Below, piece by piece: positions 1-12,689 of a DNA stretch of 64,000 bases. The position numbers and the translations under genes were made by a program. The stretch comes from Ascarosepion bandense (Eukaryota > Mollusca > Cephalopoda > Sepiida > Sepiidae). A model generated the notes under the pieces. The model did no database searches and was not told the DNA's origin. It worked only from the letters and a program-made list of their open reading frames with translations. Within the stretch, counting starts at the first letter, position 1. The number at the start of each line of letters is the position of its first letter. Location of the stretch: NCBI GenBank assembly GCA_037127315.1, contig JBBBDQ010001271.1, forward strand, positions 1,347,501 through 1,411,500, written 5' to 3'.

Positions 1-151
1 ACTACATTAATATCTCTCTTTCTCTTGATATTCTAATATCTGCTTCAAATTCTCATTTTTTTCAATATGCATATCTCTGCTTTAGTAGGGAGGGGGAATG
101 ACCATTGTCAACCCGAGTTAGTATTCTTAATAAGCCCTTATATTGATGATA

Positions 152-193
152 GTAGTAGTAGTAGTAGTAGTAGTAGTAATAATAATAATAATA
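152..193. repeat. (TAG)n/(TAA)n microsatellite
   Basis: About nine copies of AGT followed by five of AAT. A reading frame over it gives poly-Ser then poly-Asn, which is not a protein. Confidence 0.9.
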
Positions 194-1693
194 GCAACAA
201 CAACAAAAATCAGCTTGGCTCTGTCAGTGTTTGCGTTCATTTCACTATTATTATTATTATTGATGTTGTTATCAGCAAGAATTAACTTTCACAAAAAATA
301 AATTGACATTATGCTGGTAAATTTTGAAAAGGAGAAAGAATGTGAAAAATTTTATGAAATTTGGCCTAAGCAATACAAACAAAATGGAAAAAAAATTCTT
401 CAAGACAATGACATACATACAATAGTGGTGGCATAAGAATTTGTATCTAAGATCAACGGACGATAGACTCTGTGGAATAAAACATCCTTTTCAAAGTACA
501 TTTCCTGTGTGTTATATGAAGGAAAATTATGGCTCTTCATTTTTTGGTTTTCCTTTTTTTGGTTCTTTAAAGACCACACGATTCATAGCTATCAGTTTTA
601 AAGTTTTCTTTTGAAATGTATATACAAGTATACATACATACATATACACACATTGTATTTTTTCATTTTTCTTTAAATGTGTGTATGTTCAAGAAACATG
701 TATTTTCCAAGGTTTTTTTTCTTTTGTGCTGAAGAAGAAAGAAATGAGAAAGAAAAGAAATATTGTCAAGAAGAATATAAATAATTATGGCCATATATAC
801 TTATGTAGACAGCTGATTGGATAAATTTGCCATTTGTAAAAAACAATTTGATTTATATAATACAACAGTTTTCTTAGTGAATGAAGTTTCTGACTTTGTA
901 ATCCAACTAATTTGTGTTGTAGAAAATAGGAATAAAATTGCAGGGATAATTACAAGATTGGTTTAAACCTTTTTTCTTTTCTTTTTTTTCCAGTTTGATC
1001 ATAATCAGTTCAAACCATACTCTTGTTAATTTTTATTTTTTTAGGCATATTTCAGCTGGTACATTCTCTGGTCATCTTCAAATGACATTACAATATCACA
1101 AACCAAGCATTGTTTGAATAGGCTTCTTCTTTCATAACTAGTTTTAATTTCAGAGATGTTGTCTCCATCTTGGTCATTTTTATGTAGTCTGTACCTACGG
1201 CTTCTTCTCAACATGGATTATGGTTGGTAGTTCCAGTAACCACCAGTGTGTATCGTCCCATAAAAGGCTTTTTATCAATGAATTTCGGAGAGAGAAAAAA
1301 TGATTTTAATTCTCTGTTGGACATTTAAATCTTTTAATCTGATGAAATATGGCATAGTTATCTGATTAATTTTTATGTTGCTTGCCACTTGCTAACAAAA
1401 TGACGTATTCTATAGTTGCATCATGTAAAATACATGAAACTTCTTTTTTTATTATTATTGTGTCTAAATCATTTCAGTCTTTTGAAAGATCTTGTTAGCA
1501 GTTTCAAAAGAAGTATTGAAAAAACTTGAAAATAAAAAAATCATTTTGTCTATAAATATATGAAGAGTCATTAACATATCTAACATTCTTGTCTTTGCAG
1601 GACTGCTCATTAACACAATGTTTCAAGCCAATCTATTCTTGAATCCTTCTCAGTTGCAACATGGGAGAACAGAGGAAATGTTTTTTTCCTTCC

Positions 1694-1740
1694 CTGATGA
1701 TGGCTGAAGAGCAAATTAGCTGAAATGTGTTAACAACAGA
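1694..1740 (+). repeat. Repeat tail with hammerhead-like core
   Basis: CTGATGA at 1694-1700 is followed by T, GGCT ... AGCT (a possible 4-bp stem with one G-U pair), then GAAA at 1722-1725. The same arrangement occurs near 57164 next to a Penelope-like coding remnant, so this is probably the 3' tail of an old retroelement. Stem I is not convincing here and one extra base sits between CTGATGA and the stem. Confidence 0.35.
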
Positions 1741-3026
1741 AACTACAGAAGAAAAGATTTGAGTGTTCCATTAATGTTGGATACCTAAAATTCAGTTCAT
1801 TTTAACTGTGTGTCAAAAGCAATTATTTACAGAGGTATATATAGCTACATTTCTGGCTTCATATATAAATCATTGACCAAAAGATAATGGAAAACATTTT
1901 TTCATGCTTGTGGGTTTTTTTTTTATTATAATTGTTTTCTCAAATGAATGAGTTTCCTCTTTTAATTAAAACAAGGCAGCAGATGTATTTTTAATCGTGT
2001 CTTTCTCTAAGATTTATCTAGATTATTTAGTTGATGGTGGCAGTGGTATCTGTCGTTGTCAATAGTTTTGCTATTATCATAAGAATAAGCAATATTGTCT
2101 GAAATGCTGTGATTTTAGTTATTGCTTCTAATTTTGAATTTTCTATTTACATCATAAACATTATCAATTGTTAAATCTTTTTGGGATCATAGATGTTATA
2201 AAAAATGTGTACAGGTTATAGAAATCTTGCCTAAAGTATAGATGCTTTCTCTTAATAGAAGCAGAAATTCTTTGTATGAAGTATATTTGTTATAATAGCA
2301 TTCAACTATATAATTATTCAAAAATTTAAATTACGAATGATTAAAAATGCTAATTAATGTAAATAATTATATTTTTTAAAGCATGGGCTGATAGTTGTAA
2401 TTTGAAACAACTCTATTTATTTTTTCTTATCTGAGCAAATACTTTCAACAGATTACCTTATCGATTTAAAATTCTGAATTTGTTTATTTTTTTCTCATTT
2501 TTGATATTTTACTTTTTAGGAATTGAAAGCTTGAATTATAAAAATCAAGTTAAGAAAGAAGTTAATAGGAAATTTGTGTTTATACTGGTAAAAAGTTTCT
2601 AGTTTGTTTATCACTGATTTTCATAAGATGTTAAGAATGACCTAATAACATTTTATTTATAATACATATTTTTCTTGAATTTAAATATAGAATTACAGAA
2701 TTCCAATGCTTTGATTTCTTCCTAATTAATATCATTAGATTTTATAAGAAAAAAAACTAGAAACTATCAGTTTTAACTTGTATGCTTTTCCTAGCTCAAA
2801 CTTCTTTTGATCTTTCATACCTGACATAGTTCTACCAACTGCATATTATTATAAGAGGTTTTGCTAAGTTGATATTTTTCCGGATACCTTAGAGGCAGAG
2901 AAAGTTTTTTTTTTCTTTGCAACTTCATCAGAATAGTCTACATATTTAGCTTTCTTTGATAAGTCTGTCTTAAACATGATTAATTATAATCAGGCTCTCT
3001 CTTCTTGCTTCCTAATACCACATGCC

Positions 3027-3064
<38 letters not shown>
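3027..3064. repeat. (TA)n(GT)n microsatellite
   Basis: Seven TA units run into twelve GT units. Confidence 0.9.
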
Positions 3065-3065
<1 letters not shown>

Positions 3066-5754
3066 AATTTATTTTGTAATTTTACAAGTGATTGTTTTGT
3101 TAGATTATCACTAAAGTAAAATGTGATGTTTTTTTCTCTTTCGTTGTAACTTTAATTTTTTGTGATTGGGGTCTTCATTTGATTCAGATTTTAATTTCCA
3201 GTAAAATTATTACCAATAAGTTAATTAAAAAAGATCCCAAACTCTTGCAGAAGAACTTTTTTTTTTTATTTGTAGAAATGTTTTGGTGACCTCCATTATG
3301 TGAGGCTTTTTTTCTTCCAATGAATAATTATATGAATGTATAAAGATATTGTCATCCTTTCTTCTCCTCTCAATTTTTTTGCTGATGCTTTGAGCTTGTC
3401 ACTTACTTGAATACTCAGTGTAAGAATTAGCCTTTAATTTATAATTCAACTGGGGCGGGGAATGTTACACCTTTTTTCTTTTCACACATATAAGCATGCA
3501 AGTACTGTACGCCATGTTTTTGAATTTTTCTCATCATATTACATTTATAATTTTGTCAAGTTGTTGAATAATTCTGTGGAGTACCTATGAGAATTAAATA
3601 TTTACCTTTGCATTACATGCCCAAGCTCTGTCTATAACCATCAAGAATAAGTGTTAATATAGATTGAAGAGTCAACCCTACCCTTTTCTCAGTTAATATA
3701 CTAAACAATACATACACATATCTGTTATGTTAATGTCTGTGGAGTGTCAACTTTATTGTTTATGATTGAAAATCATTCACTAAAATAATCAGGAGGGAAA
3801 AAACAATTTTCTTTTATTTCTAAATTAACAATTCACACTAAGTTCATTTTTTTTTTTTTAAATCAACAACAATAATATTCAACAAAAAACAAGAATGCAC
3901 AATAAATATTGGAAGTAATTATACATGCATTAATTTTTAAAATTGTTAGTAGTAAGATTGTTATTACAAAGTTAGGATAAAATTATGAAAAATTGTATGC
4001 TATTTTCATTTTGTTTATTAATTAAGGTCAGTTTTTTTTTTTTAAGGGGGTCATGTGTTTGCTGAATTATTTTTTAAAATTCTTATTACTATCTGAATTT
4101 TATTTTGTGTATGCTAAAGTAAACTACCATTTCTGGCTGAGAGACAGGGGAGACTGGAATGCAAAAAAAGAGAGCAAGAAAGCGATCAGTCATGTTGAAG
4201 TATAAAGTGTAAGCAAAGATTTATTTGTTGCTTAGAAAGAATTTAAACTTATCTCTGGAAGAGGTTTTCTTTTTTTCTATCTCACTGACTTAATGTCTTT
4301 TTTCCAATCTCAATGTCCATCTGATAACACAATCTTTGTGTTAGAAAACTGACCAAAAATATAAAACGAAAGAAGGAAAAAAATGGAATAAATTTATCAA
4401 TATTCAAATTTAAAAAAAGAAATTAAAAAAAACTATTTAAAGTGCAGTTCAGTCCTCATGTGCTTGGATTATTTAAAGAGTTTGTAAGAAATAACAGGAT
4501 ATATTTTAGAAAAAATAATCAGAGAAGACGATGTTTGAAAGATGAAATATCTAATATTTCATTTAGCTAAGATATCCCAATCACACTGATGCATAAAAAT
4601 ATGCACACATATAACTACTTTGTTGAAGTTCTTTTTAGAACTTAATGTAAGCACACACATGGTTCACTATCATGCTCACATATATACACACACATATATT
4701 TATGCATGCATCACAAAAAATCTTATTGATTACTTCTGCAATGCATCTAGATTCATACACATCAGATTTATCATTAAACTAAATATATATTTTTTGATTT
4801 CCTATATTACCTAATTCTGTTTTTAAAATGGCTATGTACAGAAAGTGCTCATTAACCAACTTTTCTAAGTTGTTCTTTTACTCCTTATCCATTTTGTTTC
4901 TGTAAGAATTGTCAACTTTTGTTTTATTTTTTTTTTTTGTCTGAGATCAAGTGGCAAATAAAGTTTTTTTTTTGTTTGTTTTTGTTTTTGTTTTTTTTTT
5001 TTCATTTTAAAATTTTTCCTTAAACAACTTGCAAGAATGCAGAAAGAAAAAAAACACTCCCAAGTTCTCACTCGGATCATTAACTTTCAATTACACTTTT
5101 TATGGAAAAGTATTCAATAATGCACTGCGTTTCAGTGGCTTTATATTTTCCTCTTACCTTAATTATTGAAAAGAACAACAACAACAACAACCACCCCCAA
5201 AAAACAACTGTTTCCCCTAACCCCAATAAATTATGATGAAACAGGAGAATATATATTCTCAAATGGTTTTTTCCTTTTCAGTAAAAAGTGAGATTAACAT
5301 TGTAAGTAAGGAAGAAATATTGGTGGTGTATAAAGAGTTCAATTTGGTTATATATTTTTGCATTTTTAGCATTTTTTTTTCTTTTAAATTTATATTTCAG
5401 TCCATGCATACTCAGTTGCTTGGGTTAATAACAATTAGTCCTTTTTTTTTTTTCTTCTTTTTTTAAAAGTTTTAAATTTTTCTTTCAAACTCCTTTGTAT
5501 TTTGTTCGTTTTCACATTGAGGTACTTGTCAATACCTTTATGATAATGTTCAGTGCATATATTCCTGCTCATGAGATTAGGAACATTAAGAAAAGGTATG
5601 TACAACATTATCAAAGAAGAAATGTTTTAAAGACTGTAACGGAAGTTAAATCAAAGTGGTTTGTCAGGTATGATAAAAATTTGTTTTCTTTTTTTTTTGC
5701 GTGTGTTTTGTTTTTGGTTTTGTTTTGTTATGTACAATTTGGGACTGTAATTCG

Positions 5755-5802
5755 TCAGAGCACTGTGTCAAATATCGCCATCCCCTTGGTGATATTTTCA
5801 TC
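5755..5802 (-). CDS. KChIP terminal coding exon (C-terminus and stop)
   Basis: Last coding exon: 15 codons plus TGA, reading DENITKGMAIFDTVL. It follows a strong acceptor (a run of T and C, then ttttacag). KChIP proteins end in DENIMRSMQLFENVI-like sequence, so the DENI start, the amphipathic helix and the final Val-Leu/Ile all fit. Phase 0 continues directly from the 63-bp exon (...MDTCRT-DENIT...). It was found by searching for the expected tail, not by ORF length, and is far too short for ORF callers. The in-frame stop at 5755-5757 fixes the end of the protein. The 3' UTR continues toward lower coordinates. Confidence 0.92.
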   Translation of the reverse strand, partial: DENITKGMAIFDTVL

Positions 5803-5929
5803 CTGTAAAAGAAAAAAAAATGTTTACTAAGACATGAAAACTGTAAAACATAAATAAAATAACATTATTTCACATTGACATTTTATTTTAGGTTAATGTA
5901 AAAATCATCATTTGGACAATTATAAGGAA

Positions 5930-6250
5930 AACTTAGAAGTTAGGGGTTTATGCAACCAGTCAAATACTTTTTTCTTAAGATTTGTAAAAAAATGTACTAA
6001 ATCATATAAAATTCAAGAAAGAATATTAACTGAAGTGGGAATTAAAAAAAAATATGTTATATAAACAACCGCACAAGAGAGTTCAATTACCCAACAAAGC
6101 TTGAAAAGAAAGAATGAAAAATTTAAGTTTGTGAAGGATATTAGATTTAGTATAGAATTTGGTATTATAAAAATCCAGTATTACTTAGACATTTTCTACC
6201 AGCAAACCATTAATGCCAATTATCCAAAAAGAAAAGGGAATAGTGGGTTT
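5930..6250 (+). repeat. Diverged interspersed repeat (related to 9778-9960)
   Basis: The stretch aacaaccgcacaag ... cccaacaaagcttgaaaag ... gatattaga ... gtgggtttt recurs in the same order near 9778-9960 with many substitutions. The shared order of motifs over about 180 bp marks an old dispersed repeat family, possibly a retroelement coding remnant. I cannot identify it. Confidence 0.45.
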
Positions 6251-6466
6251 TAATTTGTTAAGCACTTTTGTATTTCCTTTCTTTTTTTGATATGAGAGTG
6301 TCTGACAATCCATTACCAGATTTTCAAAAGAAGAAAATCATTTAAAATTCTTCAACATCTCACCCAAAACATTATCTGCTTGGGAGGAGAAAAAGTTCTC
6401 ATGAATTTCTGAAAATTCAAAGGAGTTCCTTATGAATTTCTGCAACTTGGATAAAGTAACAGTCTA

Positions 6467-6772
6467 TGGATGTGCGCTGTGGTGTAGTAGATATTGACTC
6501 GGAATGACAAATTGGGGTGCCAAATTCAAATTCCAGTTGAATTCCTTGCATTCACTTACACACAAATACCCTTGGGAAAGGTATTAATCCATCTCTTCCC
6601 TTCAGTTATGGGTTAAATAATAGAACAGATTGGGTTCTGTAGCCTTGGCTGGCAACCAGTCTACCGCAAAAACAATGGCAACCTACTGTGGGATAACCTT
6701 CTGCCCAGTCAGTCATGTCTCTTTTGAGACATGATCACCCAAGCGTGTATCACGTATGGCACTTAACTCAAT
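6467..6772 (+). mobile_element. SINE-B, copy 1
   Basis: Member of a roughly 305-bp SINE family found at least seven times in the window. The 5' end (tgcgctgtggtgtagtagat ... gactcgga ... caaattcaaattcc) has the layout of a tRNA promoter: an A-box-like TGGTGTAGTAG and a B-box-like (g)TTCAAATTCC. The body includes cccttgggaaaggtattaatcc and ggttgccattgc-like segments. The end is cacttaact with a tendency to (TGAC)n. It lies in the last KChIP intron. Confidence 0.85.
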
Positions 6773-7191
6773 GAATAGTCTGAAAGTGATTTCATTGAAT
6801 GTTGTAATGGAAGATAAAATATTTTTCTATCACAAGAGATTTTGCTTTGTGACAATGTCTGTATTTCTTTTACAATCATGAACTAGAAATGCTTTGATAT
6901 ATAGCATATTCTCTAAAGCAAAAACTTTCAAACTTTTTAAACTATTAGCCTCTTGATCCCTAACTGACTCCAAAATATTTATTTTTATGTAAGGCTGAAA
7001 TTTCTTTTTCTTCATTGTTTCTCAATAAGATTCATTTTATTTACATTCAGACAAGTGTTATCATTTCAATATTTCACCTGTTAAGCTCTCTGGTATTCTT
7101 TACGAGTCTGTTAAGTATCAGGGAATTTCAAACTGAGCCTTTTATGTAATTTATGCAGGGTAGATCTGAAGTAACTTGGCTTGTTCTTTTT

Positions 7192-7806
7192 TTAATCATT
7201 GCCTATCAGGTTTCCATCAAGTTTGAGTCTGAACCATCCTACCAGGGATTAAACTCACAATTATCATGCCATTATATTCATGAAATGATTTAACTTAGAC
7301 TCAGTGGAAACAGAGTGAACAATAATTTTTTTAATCATTGCCTATCAGGTTTCCATCAAGTTTGAGTCTGAACCATCCTACCAGGGATTAAACTCACAAT
7401 TATCATGCCATTATATTCATGAAATGATTTAACTTAGACTCAGTGGAAACAGAGTGAACAATAATTTTTTTAATCATTGCCTATCAGGTTTCCATCAAGT
7501 TTGAGTCTGAACCATCCTACCAGGGATTAAACTCACAATTATCATGCCATTATATTCATGAAATGATTTAACTTAGACTCAGTGGAAACAGAGTGAACAA
7601 TAATTTTTTTAATCATTGCCTATCAGGTTTCCATCAAGTTTGAGTCTGAACCATCCTACCAGGGATGAAACTCACAATTATCATGCCATTATATTCATGA
7701 AATAATTTAACTTAGACTCAGTGGAAACAGAGTGAACAATAATTTTTTTAATCATTGCCTATCAGGTTTCCATCAAGTTTGAGTCTGAACCATCCTACCA
7801 GGGATG
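7192..7806. repeat. 139-bp tandem array (SINE-D units), 4.4 copies
   Basis: The block gcctatcagg recurs at 7201, 7340, 7479, 7618 and 7757, an exact 139-bp period. Units differ at only a few bases (for example gggattaaac/gggatgaaac). On the minus strand each unit looks tRNA-related: an A-box-like segment (taagttaaatcatttcatg) and a B-box-like GAGTTTAATCCC. It therefore looks like a tRNA-derived SINE amplified head to tail. A single mosaic relative is visible near 29095-29165. Confidence 0.85.
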
Positions 7807-7854
7807 AACAATAACTGAAGTGTACTAAAATAGATTAAATAAAGTATGCAGTTG

Positions 7855-8186
7855 AAAATTTCCTGAAATTCTACTCCAACAGCTTCTTTTCTCGCGCTTC
7901 CTGCCTGTGGAACTCCCTTCCACAAGTCTGCTTTCCTGACAGTTACAATCTCCAGGTGTTTAAATGTAGGGTCAATAGACACCTCCTATCACACTAACTC
8001 CCAACTATTCTCACAACACTCTCATCTACCCAACCCTCACTCTCGGTATCCTCACCCGCCTATCACCCACCCTCTGTTATTTCCTATATTTAATCAGCCT
8101 TTCTCCACTCTACGTAGCCCCCTGCACAGTAGTGGCAGTGACATGCCTTGCTCGGGGTGAAACGCTTATAAAAAAAAAAAAAAAAA
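7855..8186 (+). mobile_element. LINE-A 3' fragment, copy 1
   Basis: 3' end of a non-LTR retrotransposon. The frame reads like the C-terminus seen in other copies (SNSFFSR...LWNSLP...FPDSYNLQ.FKC.VN.HLLSH). It is followed by a 3' UTR ending in tagccccctgcacagtagtgg ... ccttgctcggggtgaaacg and a poly-A tract to 8186. It abuts the 139-bp array. Confidence 0.85.
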
Positions 8187-8820
8187 GTTACTTGGGTTGA
8201 CAAACATCTGAAAAAACCTGGGGAGAGCAGCAGCTGAAATGTTGTGAAAAGTCTTCATTCCAGAAAGAGAGATTCATTTTGGTTTCACCTTTGTTTATTC
8301 CCTTTTCAATTTGTATTTCACTACCTGTACTCAATGAGAAAACTAGTAGATAATAATAGTAATATGAAAACTTTCATAAATAATAAAGATAATGTTAATA
8401 TGCTTTTATATTGAATCTGTTGATATCATCAAGGGGAAGGATGTTTGATGAGTAGTAGCAAAAATATTGATATATGGTTAGAAATTTGTGAGTTTTAGTT
8501 GTAAGTAATCACAGTAAGAATTTCTCTTTCTTTGTGTCTGGGATATCTCTCTATCTGCACATGGTTTAATGTTGCTAAGTCAAAATCTTTTATCTCTCTG
8601 CCCCAGGACAAAAATTCTTCCTCATTTTGTAACACCAAGAATACACTTATGCAAAACATTGATCATGTATAAAAGCAAATTCTTGTTGTCGACCAGCACA
8701 TAAAATAAAAAGAAAAACAGGATTCTCTCTTGCAAGTAGTTTGTTCTGGTTTCAATCCCGGGTCTCTCCCTGATGGACAGCAGACAGTGCAATCCTTACT
8801 CTTTCCTTCATAGATTTTAT

Positions 8821-9502
8821 TTATAATCATATCGCCCCAAGCAAGGCATTTTACTACCACTGTTGTGCAGGGGGGCTACAAAAGAAGAACGTTAAGAGAA
8901 AGAGTGACAGGTTATAGGGAATGTCAGGAAGTGAGTAAGAGAAGGATGAGAATACTGATGAGAGTAGAGTGGACGGAGAAAGCATGAGAGAGAGGATGCA
9001 AGTTAGTGAGATAGGAGATGACTATTGACTTTACATTTAAATTCTTGGAGATTGTAGCTGTCAGGGAGGCAAGTAAACAGAAAGGAAATCCACAGGCGGG
9101 AAGTGCAAGAAAAGAAGCTGCTGGAGTAGAATTTGCATTTACATTTTATTGGTTTCACAGTAAAAGGATGTGACCTAGTTGCTAATCTTGTGGCTCGAGT
9201 AAATTCATATATAAGGGGCACCAGTGAGCTAAGTTCATCAGTGTAGAAGCTGTGAAAGCACACTGCGGTAGTAAGAAAGTGACTGTATCTGAGCTGCCAA
9301 GTCGGGATCAATCACATTACAGATTCTCCATTGGATTTTGTCAAGGACCTCCAAGTAGATAGCAGGAGCATCAGACCAGATATGGCTGCAGTATTCAATG
9401 CATGAGTGGACGGTAGATTTATATATGTGCAGGATTGTTTCAGACTGGAAAAACTTCCTGGCCCTACACAGAGAACTGATCTTCTTAGCAGCAGATTTAG
9501 CT
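8821..9502 (-). mobile_element. LINE-A 3' fragment, copy 2 (chimeric 5' end)
   Basis: Minus-strand LINE-A copy. It encodes SAAKKISSLCRARKFF, ETILHIYKSTVHSCIEYC, HIWSDAPAIYLEVLDKIQ and NVIDPDLAAQ, then the shared C-terminal part, with a frame change near 9300. The LINE tail (tagcccccctgcacaa) lies at the low-coordinate end. At its 5' end the LINE sequence stops at about 9502 and runs directly into the 5' half of SINE-B in the same orientation. Confidence 0.85.
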
Positions 9503-9615
9503 ATTAATACCTTTACCAAGGGTATTTATGAATAAGTGAATGAAATGAATTTGACTGGATTTGAACTCGGCTCTCCAATTTCTCATTCTGAGCTTATATC
9601 CATTACACCATAATG
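9503..9615 (-). mobile_element. SINE-B 5' half fused to LINE-A
   Basis: Contains the tRNA-related half of SINE-B (minus strand: gagccgagttcaaatccagt, then aaatacccttggtaaaggta). It ends exactly where LINE-A begins, so the two form one minus-strand chimeric unit, 9615 to 8821. The SINE's 3' half is absent. Confidence 0.7.
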
Positions 9616-9777
9616 GACTCATGGCATAAATTTATATTAAGATTTTGATGCAGGATGTTTTTATATTGACCTTATATATACATATTGACAATTTCTCAAA
9701 TTTAAGAAAAATAACTACATTGTGATGTGATTGTGTAGTTAAGAGATTTTCAAAGCTTTAGTCAAGCTGAAGGTAGA

Positions 9778-9960
9778 ATTAAAATAAAAATATATTGCAT
9801 GAACAACCACACAACTGCCCAACAAAGCTTTAAAAGTAATGGTGAAGGTAAATTTAAATTTTGGAATGATATTAGACTGTGGTGGATAGGAAATTAAGAA
9901 TTAAAATCAACCGTCTTCACTTTTACAAAAATTCACAATGATGCAGGAAATCGTGGGTTT
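9778..9960 (+). repeat. Diverged interspersed repeat (related to 5930-6250)
   Basis: Shares gaacaaccacacaa, cccaacaaagctttaaaag, atgatattaga and gtgggtttt, in order, with 5930-6250. Origin unknown. Confidence 0.45.
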
Positions 9961-10659
9961 TCTCAAACAGAAAAAGTATTGACCATGAGCTTAAAGTAAA
10001 AGTCCAAACCGGATTTTTCAAGTAGATGTTAAATTGATATTTTGACCAATAGAAGCAATTTTCAAGACTTGAAAGGGCTTAGCGATCAAGTGCCAAAAAA
10101 ATCTGAATGACTATAAATGACTTGATCAGCATCAGTCAATCACATGGGAGCAGCAGCGACAACAAGCTGAAATGTAATAAGAGAACTGGGACATTCCTCC
10201 GCTTTCTTCTGTAAGCATATACTGTCTCCAAAAAATTACTACTACAAACATTTCTTGATACCCTTGACTCATTACTTGTTTCTCATTGAACATTTACTGC
10301 TACCTATTCTTGTTATTCTATGCTTTTAATAAATTTCTATTTAAACATGAAAAATGTATATTTTATTCTTACACTAGTCCACACACTAATCCAGACATTC
10401 CAACCTTCTGAAAAAAATAATAATTCTGATGATGATAATTCTGGATAAAATCCATAAGCTGTAGGGTGTTTGGTTATGTATGACACAAGGCTGAATTAAA
10501 TAAACATTAACCATCACCCTATAACTACAAGACTAATCCAGAACCTATACTGACTGTAAACCACTTGCATACAGATAGAAAATGAGTTCAGTAGATATGC
10601 AAAAATAGAAAGGTATGTAAGACAAGAATGTTTCTTTTTACCAAAACAGTAGGGCAATT

Positions 10660-10985
10660 CTGTGAGAATTACAAGTCCTACTGGAATTCATTACTGGCAG
10701 CCTCAGTAAGATATATAGATGACACAGTGTTGATAGCAGACACAGAAAGGAAATGACATGAACTCTTACAGAAGATAATGAAGCAAAGCAAAAAGAAAGG
10801 ACAAAATATCAATTTCAACAAGACAAAATGCATGGTTGTCAGCAAAAAAAGCGTTCCAATATAAAAGTTACAAATGGCAGATAACAAAATCAAACAGGTG
10901 TAGCAATTTAAATATCCAGAAAGTTTTTTTTAACAGTAAATGGAAAGTGCTTCACTGAGATGCCTTGTAAAATATACCAATAAAG
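10660..10985 (+). mobile_element. LINE-B RT fragment (plus strand)
   Basis: Broken reverse-transcriptase coding sequence. Frames give YIDDTVLIADTERK, ELLQKIMKQSKKKGQ, NKTKCMVVSKKSVP and NKIKQV. This is the YxDD active-site region and following strand of a non-LTR RT. It carries stops and frame changes. It meets an opposite-strand copy of the same family near 10985. Confidence 0.8.
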
Positions 10986-11094
10986 TAGCAATTGTCTGTC
11001 TGTGTGTGGGTGTGGAGGGGGTTTAAAGGTTTGTAGGATGGAAAATATTTCACCACCTCTAAGGCCCCAAAAATTCTTTCAAACTTTGACAGGG

Positions 11095-11860
11095 CTAAAA
11101 AGAGAGAATTGCCATACAGAAGAACAGATATCACATAGCAGTTTAGTACTCTTTTCATTATTTATAATGAACTTTTTCCTATTTCTTAGTCTCTGCATAG
11201 CTTTTGGAATGCTTACTTGGCTATCCCAGTGTACCATCCAGTTTCAGTGTCACACTTTCCATCCTCTGTTAAAACTTATTTAAATAAATTTAAACCAAAT
11301 ATTTCAATTTTCACACTTGTTTGAATTTATCTCCAGTTTTAAATTTTTGCTAAAAATAATGAATTCTGTCTTTGTACAATTGATATTTCCCATTTATTTT
11401 TTATTTCACTACCTTCTTGTATCATCCAACACTGACTACCATACAAGGGGACAGATATCATGTAGCAGTTTAGTACTGTTTTCCTTGTTTATAATGGAAT
11501 TTTCTATTTCTAAGATCTCTACATTGTTTTTAAAATGTTTCCTTAACTATCCCAATACGCCTTCTCATCTTTTTGAGTTGCTCTTTTTATCCTCTGTTAA
11601 AACATTTCCCAGAGATTGAAATTTTTGCACTTGTTTGATTTTGGTACCTCTAATTTGCAATTCAGACTTTTGCTAACAGCCATGCATTCTATCTTCTTGC
11701 ATGTTTAGCTCTTTCTTCTCACTTTCCCTCACCACCTTTTGTAGGAGTCTTTGTAGCTTGCTTTTTGTATTTGCTATCAACACTGTGTCATCTGCATAAT
11801 TTATGTTGTTAAGTTTGTGGTTGCCAGTAATGAATCCTAGTTCTTTCAAAATGACTTTGC
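11095..11860 (-). mobile_element. LINE-B RT fragments, duplicated (minus strand)
   Basis: Minus strand encodes NINYADDTVLIANTKSKLQ, LLQKVVRESEKKELN, KIKQVQKFQSLGNVLTED and RRIGIVKETF: the RT palm with its YADD motif. Two overlapping copies of the downstream segment lie in direct order (plus-strand agatatcac/tgtagcagtttagtact at about 11127 and 11456, offset about 330 bp). The 11100 copy also encodes KRVLNCYVISVLLYG. Old, with stops. Confidence 0.8.
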
Positions 11861-12689
11861 TGTATAATTGAATAAGTCTGGATGCTATTCAACATAAATT
11901 GTAAGTATTTACATTATTTACATTGTACTTTATTGTCATATTCATAATGCTTTTGCCATTGTATGCTCTTGCCTTTTTCTAGGGGTACATATCAGAATTT
12001 CAAACTGAACTCTTTATTTTGTCCATGGAGATACATTTTTGTAGCTCCACATGCCTTGCCTTCTCTGGATATTTCAGTAATTTCCCTGAGGATTGTGGCA
12101 TAATTGAAGTGTATTAAATAAGACAGAGTGAGGGGCAAAAGAGAAGATAAAGTCTTTGGATGTTTGTTTTGACATCCAAACTAGTTAACACACATAATTT
12201 TAAACTGTTTCCCTCCTCATTGATTCTCCATTTTTATATCAAAGGGAAGATACCATTTCTTGACAAGAAGGTAACCCTGGATTATTTGACATCACCCCAT
12301 TTTTTAAAAAATTCCTTTCAATAGGAAAGTCTATCAGGAGGTTGAATCTTGCAACCATATCTGGTGTAAACTGATAGGCTGGTGCCATTAGCAACCAGAT
12401 TTCATATTTGAAAAGGTATTTGATCATTGAATTTTACTGTCTGTCTTAATTAAAAAAGACCTTGGTGAAGCTTTTATAAATCTTGCAGTTTATATCTTAC
12501 AACAATTTCCATAGCTAGGATCATCACCAGACCTGTACCCTATTAATATGTTTGCAACATTCTGGTAGAATATTTGACTTATTTATTTAATCTTGCTTCA
12601 TAAGGTTCAATAAACATGTAATAATATTTCTCAGGACATGACTTCCTATTTGATCATTTGAATATGTGTTAACACCCCAAAAGTATATA

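Larger units (their letters stand above)
1..5754. other. 3' UTR and 3' flank of the KChIP gene; AT-rich, no other gene seen
   Basis: The minus-strand 3' UTR must begin at 5754 and run leftward. Its end cannot be fixed: the first AATAAA on the minus strand that I see lies near 4924-4929, beside long A-rich stretches. No ORF above about 110 codons occurs and none resembles a protein; short ORFs here are low-complexity (for example the Ser/Asn run from (TAG)n/(TAA)n near 150-195). A hammerhead-like repeat tail sits near 1694-1725, a (TA)n(GT)n tract at 3027-3064 and poly-T tracts at 4924-5001. Confidence 0.6.

Noticed and set aside
67..285. Small ORF with Ser/Asn run
   Set aside because: Produced by (TAG)n/(TAA)n microsatellite.
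1790..1825. Alternative KChIP C-terminal exon (AFDTQLK-like frame)
   Set aside because: Stop codon directly upstream, no acceptor.
7192..7806. CRISPR array
   Set aside because: Units are directly contiguous 139-bp tandem repeats with no unique spacers, in eukaryotic DNA.
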